Below are positions 28,503 through 36,830 of a stretch of DNA of 64,000 bases, piece by piece; the stretch's first letter is position 1, and every line of letters starts with the position of its first letter. The position numbers and the translations under genes were made by a program. The stretch is from Betaproteobacteria bacterium (GTDB taxonomy: Bacteria > Pseudomonadota > Gammaproteobacteria > Burkholderiales > Burkholderiaceae_C). The notes under the pieces are model-generated. The model was not told the DNA's origin and ran no database searches. It worked only from the letters and a program-made list of their open reading frames with translations. Where the stretch lies: the NCBI GenBank assembly GCA_016868355.1, contig VGHB01000011.1, positions 1 through 64,000 of the forward strand, given 5' to 3'.

Positions 28503-29783
28503 ATGCTGGTTTGGGAAGACGACTCTCGTACCCACAACACCACCGCCCGTGTGGTGTCTACTCCCGACTCCGCCGTCGGCATCCACCATGCGGTGCAAGC
28601 CGCACCAGCGCCTTCCCTTGTGTCCGCTGATGCGGACCAGGCCGCAGTCTCTAGCGCCCCTTTGCACCGCGCTCAGTCGGCCGCTTTCGCTGCACCGGCT
28701 GTGATGCCGTTGAAGGAATTGGCGGCTGCCCTGCCCTCTGCAGCCGCAACTGAAGCTACCGCCGAGCGCCGAGTCAATGCGGCCGACAAGCGCATCATCA
28801 ACGGCCAGACCGATGTCAACCAGTTGGTGCCCTTCAAGTACAAGTGGGCTTGGGAAAAGTATCTGGCCACCTGCGCCAACCACTGGATGCCGCAAGAGAT
28901 CAATATGTCCCGCGACATCGCCCTGTGGAAAGACCCTTACGGCTTGACCGAAGACGAGCGGCGGATCATCAAGCGTAATCTGGGCTTTTTCGTCACCGCC
29001 GATTCCTTGGCCGCCAATAACATCACGCTGGGCACGTACCGCCACATTACTGCGCCTGAGTGCCGGCAGTTTCTCTTGCGCCAGGCTTTCGAAGAGGCCA
29101 TCCACACACACGCCTACCAGTACATCGTGGAGTCGCTGGGGCTGGATGAAAGCGAAATCTTCAATGCCTACCACGAGGTGTCTTCGATTCGGGACAAGGA
29201 CGAATTCCTGATCCCCTTCATCGATGCCATCATGGACCCCAACTTCAAAACGGGTACCCTCCAGGCCGACCAGACCCTGCTCAAGAGCCTGATCGTCTTC
29301 GCCTGCTTGATGGAAGGCCTGTTCTTCTATGTAGGTTTCACCCAAATTTTGGCGCTGGGCCGCCAGAACAAGATGACCGGTGCTGCCGAGCAGTACCAGT
29401 ACATCCTGCGCGATGAGTCGATGCATTGCAATTTCGGCATCGACCTCATCAATGCCATCAAGATGGAGAATCCGCATTTGTGGACGGCTGAATTCAAGGC
29501 TGAGATCTGCACCCTGTTCATGAAGGCGGTGGAACTCGAGTACCGCTATGCCGAAGACACCATGCCGCGCGGCGTCTTGGGCCTCAATGCTTCTATGTTC
29601 AAAGGCTATTTGCGTTACATCGCCAACCGGCGCGCCACCCAGATCGGCCTGGAGGAACTCTTCCCCAATGAAGAGAACCCCTTCCCCTGGATGAGCGAAA
29701 TGATCGACCTGAAGAAGGAGCGCAACTTTTTCGAAACCCGCGTCATCGAGTACCAAACCGGTGGCGCACTGAGTTGGGACTGA
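28503..29783 (+). CDS. nrdB: Ribonucleoside-diphosphate reductase beta chain, class Ia
   Basis: The product has 426 residues. Diiron and radical residues are intact: Asp in [17 protein letters not shown] (Glu, His three later, and the radical Tyr seven after the Glu), Glu in CLMEGLFFY, and ESMH. The start is ATG 28503 with AAGGA 8 nt upstream; the GTG at 28485 lacks a site. The first 80 residues are an Ala/Pro-rich, low-complexity extension ahead of [16 protein letters not shown], where the family core begins. The C-terminus ends SWD. Confidence 0.96.
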   Translation: MLVWEDDSRTHNTTARVVSTPDSAVGIHHAVQAAPAPSLVSADADQAAVSSAPLHRAQSAAFAAPAVMPLKELAAALPSAAATEATAERRVNAADKRIINGQTDVNQLVPFKYKWAWEKYLATCANHWMPQEINMSRDIALWKDPYGLTEDERRIIKRNLGFFVTADSLAANNITLGTYRHITAPECRQFLLRQAFEEAIHTHAYQYIVESLGLDESEIFNAYHEVSSIRDKDEFLIPFIDAIMDPNFKTGTLQADQTLLKSLIVFACLMEGLFFYVGFTQILALGRQNKMTGAAEQYQYILRDESMHCNFGIDLINAIKMENPHLWTAEFKAEICTLFMKAVELEYRYAEDTMPRGVLGLNASMFKGYLRYIANRRATQIGLEELFPNEENPFPWMSEMIDLKKERNFFETRVIEYQTGGALSWD

Positions 29784-29915
29784 ACGTAGGCTGATCCACG
29801 CCCCTAGGGCGCAGTTCTGTGCTTGGTCTCATCTGGTCCGGCCTGATTGGCGAGTCTTCCGCAGAGAAGACAACTGATCAAGCTTAACGAATTCATGGTA
29901 TCGCTGAGTCGGTGG

Positions 29916-29934
29916 TTCAGCCTTTCGGGCTGAA
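29916..29934 (+). terminator. Short hairpin after nrdB
   Basis: TTCAGCC-TTTCG-GGCTGAA forms a 7-bp stem 133 nt after the nrdB stop. It has no T-run on plus, so it is at best a weak or Rho-assisted terminator for nrdAB. The rest of 29784-29962 shows no gene. Confidence 0.3.
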
Positions 29935-29962
29935 GACAACCGCAACGAGGTGGGCCATGAAT

Positions 29963-29988
29963 CGCCGTGCATGAGCTCGTGCACGGCG
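29963..29988 (+). promoter_or_regulatory. 26-bp near-perfect palindrome upstream of the H1-like gene
   Basis: CGCCGTGCA, then T-GAGCTC-G, then TGCACGGCG: 24 of 26 positions are symmetric, including the central GAGCTC. It ends 29 nt before the start codon at 30018 and 17 nt before its ribosome site. It could be an operator or a leader hairpin that controls translation. Confidence 0.6.
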
Positions 29989-30017
29989 CTCTTTGCAACT
30001 TGATCAAGGAGATCACA

Positions 30018-30452
30018 ATGGCAACTGCGAAAAAAGCCCCGGCCAAGAAGGCCGCTGTGAAGAAGTCCGCCGCCAAGAAGGCCCCGGCCAAGAAGGTAGC
30101 GGCGAAGAAGGCCCCGGCTAAGAAGGCTGCGGCCAAGAAGCCGGCTGCGAAGAAGGCCGCCAAGAAGCCGGCTGCGAAGAAGGCCGCCAAGAAGCCGGCT
30201 GCGAAGAAGAAGGCCGCCAAGAAGCCGGCTGCGAAGAAGAAGGCAGCCAAGAAGGCCGCCAAGAAGCCGGCTGCGAAAAAGGCCGCCAAGAAGCCAGCTG
30301 CGAAGAAGGCCGCCAAGAAGCCTGCTGCGAAGAAGGCCGCCAAGAAGCCCGCTGCCAAGAAGGCTGCCCCTGCTGCCCCTGCTGCCCCTGCTGCCAAAAC
30401 GGCCCTGAGCCCTGCGGCTGCTTGGCCCTTCCCCACCGGCAACAGGCCCTAA
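30018..30452 (+). CDS. Histone H1-like Lys/Ala/Pro-rich DNA-binding protein
   Basis: The product has 144 residues, almost all built from AKKA, AKKPA and AKKKA units ([20 protein letters not shown] onward). The tail turns to [11 protein letters not shown] and a short non-repeat end, WPFPTGNRP. The start is ATG 30018, with AAGGAG 6 nt upstream. Such proteins resemble the C-terminal tail of eukaryotic H1 and AlgP/HctB-type bacterial proteins and bind DNA by charge. The role here is not known; nucleoid compaction is the usual proposal. The repeat DNA is prone to length change. The minus strand of this repeat gives false hydrophobic frames. Confidence 0.9.
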   Translation: MATAKKAPAKKAAVKKSAAKKAPAKKVAAKKAPAKKAAAKKPAAKKAAKKPAAKKAAKKPAAKKKAAKKPAAKKKAAKKAAKKPAAKKAAKKPAAKKAAKKPAAKKAAKKPAAKKAAPAAPAAPAAKTALSPAAAWPFPTGNRP

Positions 30453-30510
30453 AGGAAGTGCCAGCACACAGCCCCAAGCCTGGCTTGGGACTGGTGGCAG
30501 ACAGCTTGAG

Positions 30511-30535
30511 AGCCCGGCTTCGGCCGGGTTTTTTA
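30511..30535 (+). terminator. Intrinsic terminator of the H1-like gene
   Basis: AGCCCGGC-TTCG-GCCGGG followed by TTTTTT, a textbook UUCG-loop terminator 59 nt after the stop at 30452. It runs up to the 3' end of the convergent HNH gene (stop at 30533). Confidence 0.93.
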
Positions 30536-31093
30536 TTGCCCGCGCAGTCGGCTGTTACGGGGCACGCCGGCCAGCAAGAACTCCATCTGGTCGGCCAAGA
30601 TGCGCCGCCCGCGCAGAATCATGTCCTCATGCAGGCTGGGCACATAGGGCACGTACCGGGGGTACATGCCGGCCTCTTCGGGCAAGCGGTTGCCTTTTCG
30701 TCCGTTGCAGGAGCGGCAGGCGGTGATGCAGTTCATCCAGCTGTCTAGTCCCCCACGCGACGTGGGCACGATATGTTCGCGCGTCAGTTCGTCCGTGTGG
30801 AAGTGTGCGCCGCAGTAGGCGCACAGCTGGCGGTCCCGGGCAAACAGTTTGGGGTTGCTCAGGGCTGGGATTTGGCGCCAAGCCCGTGACGGAATGGCGC
30901 CGCGCACCGCGATAATCGGGTGCAGCTCGATGAGGCTTTGCAGCCCCGAAAGCCGTTGCGTTCCCCCGCGCAGCACCCGAAAGGGGTCGCCCAGGCTCCA
31001 AGCCACGGCGTCGGTTGCGTAAAGCACGGCCGCTTCGCGCACGCTCATCCAGGCCTGCGGTCGGCCTGAGCAATCCAATTGGAGAACATCCAT
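30533..31093 (-). CDS. HNH endonuclease
   Basis: The product has 186 residues. The HNH core has two zinc-type pairs, CAYC and CRSC, around [19 protein letters not shown], giving the His-Asn pattern of HNH nucleases. The N-terminal half ([26 protein letters not shown]) is typical of a stand-alone family found widely in proteobacterial chromosomes. No restriction, phage or toxin gene adjoins it, so it looks like a resident gene of unknown cellular role. The start at 31093 ([15 protein letters not shown]) is usual. Confidence 0.87.
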   Translation of the reverse strand: MDVLQLDCSGRPQAWMSVREAAVLYATDAVAWSLGDPFRVLRGGTQRLSGLQSLIELHPIIAVRGAIPSRAWRQIPALSNPKLFARDRQLCAYCGAHFHTDELTREHIVPTSRGGLDSWMNCITACRSCNGRKGNRLPEEAGMYPRYVPYVPSLHEDMILRGRRILADQMEFLLAGVPRNSRLRGQ

Positions 31094-31213
31094 GAGTCCA
31101 CCCTTTGGAACTCGAGGGTAGCACAGGGTGTGGGCCTCAAGCGTTCAGACCCGCCCCGCTGGACCCCTGAGGTTTTCCAGCTCTGAGCATCGACCCTTCA
31201 CAAAAGGGTCAGG

Positions 31214-31246
31214 CAAAAAATAGTACGATCGTTCGTTTATTTTTTG
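31214..31246 (+). promoter_or_regulatory. 33-bp palindromic operator overlapping the tetR start
   Basis: CAAAAAATA (31214-31222) and TATTTTTTG (31238-31246) are perfect inverted arms centred on 31230. Inside lies ACGATCGT (31225-31232). The right arm ends 5 nt before ATG 31252. It is most likely the autoregulatory site of the TetR protein. A separate hairpin, GACCCTT/AAGGGTC (31192-31210), lies just upstream. Confidence 0.7.
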
Positions 31247-31251
31247 TGCGT

Positions 31252-31953
31252 ATGAATACACGCGAACCGCTTATCAGCTCTAGGCCTGTGCGTGGCGAAA
31301 AAGCCGAAGGGCCGGTGCAGCACAAGGGACAGCAAACTCGCTCGGCCATCCTGGAGGCAGCTCTGGGCCTAGCCTCGCACATAGGCTTGGAGGGCCTGTC
31401 CATTGGGGCCCTGGCCGAGATGACCGGGATGAGCAAATCCGGTGTCTTTGCGCACTTCGGTTCGCGCGAGGAACTACAGATCTCAGTTATCCGCGAGTAC
31501 CACAGAAAGTTTGAAGAAGAGGTGTTTTACCCCTCCATCCGCGGTCCGCGAGGCCTACCTCGGCTGCGGGCGCTGTTCGAGCGTTGGGTCAAGCGGGTCT
31601 CGGTTGAATTGGACTCGGGCTGTATCTACATCAGCGGTGCAGTCGAGTTCGACGACCGACCGGGCCCGGTGCGTGATGCCTTGGCCAATATGGTGCTGGC
31701 ATGGCACCAAGCGCTGCAGCGGGCTATACGCTTGGCTATCGAGTTCGGCCACCTCGCGCCCGATACCGATGCCGGGCAGATTCTCTTTGAACTGCACGGC
31801 TTGATCTTGGCCTTGCACCACGACGCACGCTTCTTGCGCCACCCGGGTGCGCTGGAGCGGGCACAAGCAGGCTTTGTGCGCATCATCACGCCATGCCTAA
31901 CCGATGAAGGGCAGCGGCGCTTGCACAAACGCCCCAGGGCGATGGAGCGCTGA
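31252..31953 (+). CDS. TetR/AcrR family transcriptional regulator
   Basis: The product has 233 residues from ATG 31252; an in-frame GTG at 31246 is inside the palindrome. The N-terminal helix-turn-helix is at about 28-75: TRSAILEAALGLASHIGLEG, then MTGMSKSGVFAHFGSREELQ. The C-terminal ligand domain has RALFERWVKRV and DSGCIYISGAVEFDDRPGPV, seen in a subgroup linked to fatty acid genes. There is no Shine-Dalgarno sequence before the start, so the message may be leaderless. It stands 75 nt before the beta-oxidation operon on the same strand, and is its probable regulator with an acyl-CoA-like effector. Confidence 0.88.
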   Translation: MNTREPLISSRPVRGEKAEGPVQHKGQQTRSAILEAALGLASHIGLEGLSIGALAEMTGMSKSGVFAHFGSREELQISVIREYHRKFEEEVFYPSIRGPRGLPRLRALFERWVKRVSVELDSGCIYISGAVEFDDRPGPVRDALANMVLAWHQALQRAIRLAIEFGHLAPDTDAGQILFELHGLILALHHDARFLRHPGALERAQAGFVRIITPCLTDEGQRRLHKRPRAMER

Positions 31954-32028
31954 CACGACCCCCTCTGCCGCGGTCAACACCCGCGCAGAACACACGATTG
32001 AATGACAGGTAAACAGGAGTAACTAGAA

Positions 32029-33819
32029 ATGGCCTTTTATAACCCGCCGCTGCGCGACATGCAGTTCGTGATGCATGAGGTGTTGGATGTTGTGTCTTCC
32101 TTGAAGCAATTGCCGCCTCACGCCGACATGGACATCGACACCATCAACGCTGTGCTGGAAGAGGGCGGCAAGTTTGCCGCTGAAGTGCTGCAGCCGCTCA
32201 ATGCCGTGGGAGACCGCCAAGGCTGCCAGCTTGACCGCAACACGCATGAGGTTACACCCCCAGCCGGCTTCAAGCAGGCCTATGCGCAATTTGTGCAGGG
32301 CGGCTGGCCTGCCCTGAGCTGCGACCCGACCTACGGCGGACAAGGCCTGCCGCACACCGTCAACCAGTGCTTCTACGAGATGCTCAACAGCGCCAACCAA
32401 GCCTGGACCATGTACCCCGGCCTCACCCATGGGGCCTACGAATGCTTGCATGCGCACGGCACGGCCGAGCAGAAGGCGACGTACCTGCCCAAGCTCACCA
32501 GCGGCGAGTGGACCGGCACGATGTGCCTGACCGAGCCGCACTGTGGGACCGATTTAGGCTTGCTGCGCACCAAGGCCGAGCCGCAGCCCGATGGTTCCTA
32601 CTGCATCACGGGTGGCAAGATCTTCATTTCAAGCGGCGAACACGACCTGGCTTCCAACATCATCCACTTGGTTTTGGCCCGCCTGCCCGACGCGCCCCCT
32701 GGCAGCAAGGGCATCAGCCTGTTCGTGGTGCCCAAGTTCCTGGTAAACGCTGATGGCAGCCTGGGTGCACGCAACGGCATCTTCTGCTCCGGCCTGGAAC
32801 ACAAGATGGGCATTCATGGCAATGCCACCTGCCAGATGACCTTGGAAGGTGCACTGGGGTCCCTGGTGGGCCAAGCCCACAAGGGCTTGGCCGCCATGTT
32901 CGTGATGATGAACGCGGCTCGCCTGGGCGTTGGCATGCAGTCCTTAGGCCTGACCGAAGTGGCCTACCAGAACGCAGTGGCCTACGCCAAAGACCGCCGT
33001 CAGATGCGTTCTTTGACCGGGGCCAAGCAACCCGAACAACCGGCCGACACCATCATCGTGCACCCCGATGTGCGCCGCATGCTGTTGACGGCTCGTGCCT
33101 ACGCCGAAGGCGCCCGGGCCCTGTGTGTGCACACCGCACTGCGCATCGACCAGGAGCTGCATCACCCCGACGAAGCAGTTCGCCAAGAGGCGGCCGACGA
33201 GGTGGCCCTGTTGACCCCCATCGTCAAGGCCTTCATCACCGACAACGGCTGGAAGGCCACCTCAGAGTGCCTTCAAGTGTTCGGCGGGCATGGCTACATC
33301 GCCGAGTGGGGCATGGAGCAGCATGTGCGCGATGCCCGCATCAACATGATCTACGAGGGCACCAATACCATTCAGTCTCTCGATCTCTTGGGCCGTAAGG
33401 TGCTGGGCGACAACGGTAAGAAGCTCAAGGCCTTCGGCCGCCAGATCGCTGCCTTTGTTGAAGAAGAGGGCGTGCACGAGGAGATGCAGGAGTTCGTCAA
33501 CCCGCTGGCCGACCTAGGCGAAAAGGTGACCAAACTCACCACTGAGTTGGGCATGAAAGGCTTTGGTAGTGCTGATGAAGTGGGTGCGGCAGCCGTTGAC
33601 TACCTGCGGGTGTGCGGCCATCTGGTCTTTGCCTACCTATTTGCACGCATGGCGCGTGTGGCGCTGAACAAGCAGAGCAGTGGGGATCCGTTCTACACCG
33701 CCAAGCTGGCCACCGCGCGCTTCTATTTCGCCAAGCTCTTGCCTGAGACCGCCATGCTGATTCGCTCAGCGCGCTCAGGCGTGAAGCCGCTGATGGAAAT
33801 GGACGAGGCCTTGTTTTAA
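32029..33819 (+). CDS. Acyl-CoA dehydrogenase (long form, about 600 residues)
   Basis: The product has 596 residues. It is FAD-dependent and oxidises acyl-CoA to trans-2-enoyl-CoA. The N-terminal extension AFYNPPLRDMQFVMHEVLDV, the FAD/substrate segment TGTMCLTEPHCGTDLGLLRT, and the block YEGTNTIQSLDLLGRK with the catalytic Glu are those of the 600-residue class that includes DmdC-like enzymes. The extra C-terminal domain covers about 465-596. GGAGT-like purines lie before ATG 32029. It is the first enzyme of the operon. Substrate chain length cannot be told from sequence. Confidence 0.93.
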   Translation: MAFYNPPLRDMQFVMHEVLDVVSSLKQLPPHADMDIDTINAVLEEGGKFAAEVLQPLNAVGDRQGCQLDRNTHEVTPPAGFKQAYAQFVQGGWPALSCDPTYGGQGLPHTVNQCFYEMLNSANQAWTMYPGLTHGAYECLHAHGTAEQKATYLPKLTSGEWTGTMCLTEPHCGTDLGLLRTKAEPQPDGSYCITGGKIFISSGEHDLASNIIHLVLARLPDAPPGSKGISLFVVPKFLVNADGSLGARNGIFCSGLEHKMGIHGNATCQMTLEGALGSLVGQAHKGLAAMFVMMNAARLGVGMQSLGLTEVAYQNAVAYAKDRRQMRSLTGAKQPEQPADTIIVHPDVRRMLLTARAYAEGARALCVHTALRIDQELHHPDEAVRQEAADEVALLTPIVKAFITDNGWKATSECLQVFGGHGYIAEWGMEQHVRDARINMIYEGTNTIQSLDLLGRKVLGDNGKKLKAFGRQIAAFVEEEGVHEEMQEFVNPLADLGEKVTKLTTELGMKGFGSADEVGAAAVDYLRVCGHLVFAYLFARMARVALNKQSSGDPFYTAKLATARFYFAKLLPETAMLIRSARSGVKPLMEMDEALF

Positions 33820-33847
33820 ACCACGGTAAACACCAGGAGAAGTCGAG

Positions 33848-34306
33848 ATGAATGCATGGAACAACAGAGCTCTTTCTGTGGCGCTGGTCGGTTTGTCCGC
33901 AGTGCTGCCGGGTGTGGCTGCTGCACAGAACACACCAGTGGGCTTGTGGAAGTCGATCGATGACGAGACCAAGACTGAGAAGTCGCTGGTTCGTATCACC
34001 GAGACCGGCGGGACCCTCAGCGGCAAGATCGAAAAGCTGATGGACCCGACCAAACAAGACGCAAAGTGCGACAAGTGCAGCGATGCACGTAAGGACCAGC
34101 CGGTGCTGGGCATGACCATCATCACCGGCGTTCGGGCCAGCAGTGACAAAACGCTTTGGGAAGGCGGTGAGATTCTGGACCCCAACAACGGTAAGTCCTA
34201 CAAGGTACGCATCAAGCCCTTGGATTCGGGCAAGAAGCTCGAGGTGCGCGGCTATATCGGCGCACCCATGCTCGGCCGCACACAAACCTGGATCCGCGTC
34301 GAGTAA
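33848..34306 (+). CDS. DUF2147 periplasmic protein
   Basis: The product has 152 residues. A signal peptide (LSVALVGLSAVLPGVAAAQ, cut near 27) precedes a DUF2147 domain: GLWKSIDDETKTEKSLVRI, GGTLSGKIEKL, WEGGEILDPNNGKSYKVRI and a C-terminal WIRV. A CxxC (KCDKCSD) sits in the variable loop. The family is exported and beta-barrel-like, of unknown function. AGGAG lies before ATG 33848. It sits 28 nt after the acyl-CoA dehydrogenase and 77 nt before the hydroxyacyl-CoA dehydrogenase, inside a cytoplasmic pathway operon. Confidence 0.9.
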   Translation: MNAWNNRALSVALVGLSAVLPGVAAAQNTPVGLWKSIDDETKTEKSLVRITETGGTLSGKIEKLMDPTKQDAKCDKCSDARKDQPVLGMTIITGVRASSDKTLWEGGEILDPNNGKSYKVRIKPLDSGKKLEVRGYIGAPMLGRTQTWIRVE

Positions 34307-34383
34307 GGCGCCCAGGACTCCAAGCAATTGAACGGAGCGCGGCCTCCGACAGGGGCGCTTCGATCGCATCGAGGAACTGTTTG

Positions 34384-36816
34384 ATGAATCGATTCAATGT
34401 GCGCAAGGTAGCGGTTCTGGGTGCTGGCGTCATGGGTGCGCAGATTGCGGCCCATTTGGTGAATGTGCAGGTGCCGGTGGTCTTATTTGACCTGCCCAGC
34501 CTAGCCGGACAGGAAGCAGCGCCGGCGGGCTCGTCAAATGCTCGCAGCGCGATCGCCCTCAAGGCCATCGAAAACCTCAAGAAGATCAAGCCTGCGCCGC
34601 TGGGCTTGGCATCCGAGGCTGTACGCATCCAGGCGGCCAACTATGAAGAGCATCTGGGCCTGCTGACCGAGTGTGACCTCATCATCGAGGCCATTGCAGA
34701 GCGCATGGATTGGAAGCGCGATCTGTATACGAAGATTGCGCGGTGGATTGGGCCACAGGCCATCGTGGCATCCAACACCTCAGGTCTATCGATTACTGAG
34801 CTGTCCCAGGCGCTGCCCGAAGCGCTACGCAGCCGCTTTTGTGGCATCCACTTCTTCAACCCGCCGCGCTACATGGCGCTGGTGGAACTGATTGCCACCC
34901 CATTCACCGATCCCCATATCCTGGATCAACTTGAAACCTTTGCCACCAGCACCCTGGGCAAGGGCGTGGTGCGGGCCAAGGACACGCCCAACTTCATCGC
35001 CAACCGGGTGGGCATCGCCGGCCTGCTGGCCACCATGAGCGAAGCGCAGAAGTTCGGCCTGCCGTTCGATGTGGTGGACGACCTAACCGGTAAAAAGATG
35101 GGCCGGGCTTCTTCAGGTACCTTCCGCACGGCCGATGTGGTGGGCTTGGACACCATGGCCCATGTCATCAACACCCTGCAAACCACGCTGTCCCTGCAGA
35201 CCGACCCGTTCTACGGCAACTTCGGCACGCCTGAGGTGCTGCAAGGCCTGGTCAAGGCCGGTGCCTTGGGCCAAAAGACCAAGGCTGGTTTTTACAAGAA
35301 GGATGGCAAGACCATATTGCGGCTGGACCCGGTCACGCAGCAGTATGTGCCCTCGACCGGCAAGGCTGACCCACTGGTTGAACGCATCCTCAAGAGGCCG
35401 GCGGCCGAGCGCCTGAAGCTGCTGCGCGAGAGCAGTAACCCGCAGGCCCAGTTTGTGTGGGCCATCTTGCGCGATGGTTTCCACTACGCCGCGGTGCACC
35501 TGCAGACCATCGCCAACACCGCGCGCGATGTGGACTTTGCCCTGCGCTGGGGCTTTGGCATGAAGCAAGGCCCCTTCGAACTTTGGCAGGAAGCTGGTTG
35601 GTTGCAGGTGGCGCAGTGGATACAGGAAGACATCCAGGCCGGCAAGGCGCTGTGTGCCGCGCCGCTACCAGCCTGGGTCTGTGAAGGCCCAGTGGCGCGG
35701 GCGGGCGGGGTGCACACCGCAGAAGGCTCCTACAGCCCTGCGACGGGGCGCTTCGTGGGCGTGAGCAGCCTGCCGGTGTATGCGCGACAGTTGTTCCGCG
35801 AAACCGTCAAGGGTTCGCCCGGGCCCGACGCCTTGAAGGGCGGCACCGAGCTGTTCCGAAACGATGAATTGCGGGTCTGGACCTTGGACGGCGAGGTGGT
35901 GATCGCCAGCATCACCGCCAAGCTGCACTTGATCAGCCCAGCGGTGACCGAGGGTCTGCACCAGGCTGTGAACATCGCCGAGGCCTCACACAAGGCCTTG
36001 GTGATCTGGTCGCCCGACGAGGTGTTCTCGGCCGGCGCGAACCTGGAATCCATGATGCCCGTCTACATGAAGGCTGGATCCAAGGGTATTGCGCCGGAAG
36101 AAAAGAAGCTGCAGGACCTGATGCTGCGCCTTCGCTATGCTCAGGTGCCGGTTGTGGCTGCGGTGCGTGGGCTGGCACTGGGTGGCGGCTGCGAGTTGGC
36201 GGTGTACTGTGCCCGGCGGGTGGCTCACATGGAAAGCTATGTTGGCCTGGTGGAGGTGGGCGTGGGCCTGTTGCCCGGCGCTGGGGGCCTGACCTATATC
36301 GCACGGCGTGCTGCCCAGATGGCATCGGCGGCGCACTCGGGCGCCGACATCTTCGCCTTCCTCAGAGAAGGCTTCACAGCGGCTGCCATGGCCAAGGTGG
36401 GCACCTCGGCGCTGGAATCCCGCGACCTAGGCTATCTTGTGGATGGCGACGTGATCGTGGCCCACAAGGACGAGTTGCTACACGTGGCCCTGCAGCAGGC
36501 GCGTGCCATGGCTGATAGCGGCTACCGTGCACCGGCCAAGGCGCTGTTCCCGGTGGTGGGCCGCAACGGCATTGCCACCATCCAAGGACAGCTGGCCAAT
36601 ATGCGCGATGGCGGCTTCATCAGCGCGCATGACTTTCACATTGCAAAGCTGATTGCCGAGGTTTTGTGTGGAGGAGATGTCGACGCTGGATCCATGGTGA
36701 GCGAGGAGTACCTGATGGGCCTGGAGCGCGAACGTTTCTGCGGCCTGCTCGACCACCCCAAGACACAGGAACGCATCATGGGAATGCTCTCCACCGGTAA
36801 ACCCGTCCGCAATTGA
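34384..36816 (+). CDS. 3-hydroxyacyl-CoA dehydrogenase / enoyl-CoA hydratase
   Basis: The product has 810 residues. The dehydrogenase comes first: NAD site VAVLGAGVMGAQIAAHL (8-24), IEAIAERMDWK, SNTSGLSITEL, FCGIHFFNPPRYMALVE. The crotonase domain is C-terminal, with ALGGGCELAVYCARRVAH near 600 and GLVEVGVGLLPGAGG. This order matches Bacillus FadN-type proteins and is the reverse of E. coli FadB. It carries out beta-oxidation steps 2 and 3. ATG 34384 is chosen; a TTG precedes it in frame. The thiolase starts 14 nt after its stop. Confidence 0.94.
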   Translation: MNRFNVRKVAVLGAGVMGAQIAAHLVNVQVPVVLFDLPSLAGQEAAPAGSSNARSAIALKAIENLKKIKPAPLGLASEAVRIQAANYEEHLGLLTECDLIIEAIAERMDWKRDLYTKIARWIGPQAIVASNTSGLSITELSQALPEALRSRFCGIHFFNPPRYMALVELIATPFTDPHILDQLETFATSTLGKGVVRAKDTPNFIANRVGIAGLLATMSEAQKFGLPFDVVDDLTGKKMGRASSGTFRTADVVGLDTMAHVINTLQTTLSLQTDPFYGNFGTPEVLQGLVKAGALGQKTKAGFYKKDGKTILRLDPVTQQYVPSTGKADPLVERILKRPAAERLKLLRESSNPQAQFVWAILRDGFHYAAVHLQTIANTARDVDFALRWGFGMKQGPFELWQEAGWLQVAQWIQEDIQAGKALCAAPLPAWVCEGPVARAGGVHTAEGSYSPATGRFVGVSSLPVYARQLFRETVKGSPGPDALKGGTELFRNDELRVWTLDGEVVIASITAKLHLISPAVTEGLHQAVNIAEASHKALVIWSPDEVFSAGANLESMMPVYMKAGSKGIAPEEKKLQDLMLRLRYAQVPVVAAVRGLALGGGCELAVYCARRVAHMESYVGLVEVGVGLLPGAGGLTYIARRAAQMASAAHSGADIFAFLREGFTAAAMAKVGTSALESRDLGYLVDGDVIVAHKDELLHVALQQARAMADSGYRAPAKALFPVVGRNGIATIQGQLANMRDGGFISAHDFHIAKLIAEVLCGGDVDAGSMVSEEYLMGLERERFCGLLDHPKTQERIMGMLSTGKPVRN

Positions 36817-36830
36817 TCACGGAGACCACC

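Noticed and set aside
28488-29756. 422-codon minus frame inside nrdB
   Set aside because: Fully antisense to nrdB, with no recognisable domain.
29804-30442. Hydrophobic minus frame (AAGFLAAFF repeats)
   Set aside because: It is the complement of the AKK repeats of the H1-like gene. The apparent membrane helices are an artefact of codon complement.
30533-31093. HNH gene as part of a restriction or phage defence system
   Set aside because: No methylase, phage or toxin gene is adjacent, and the family is widespread as a single chromosomal gene.
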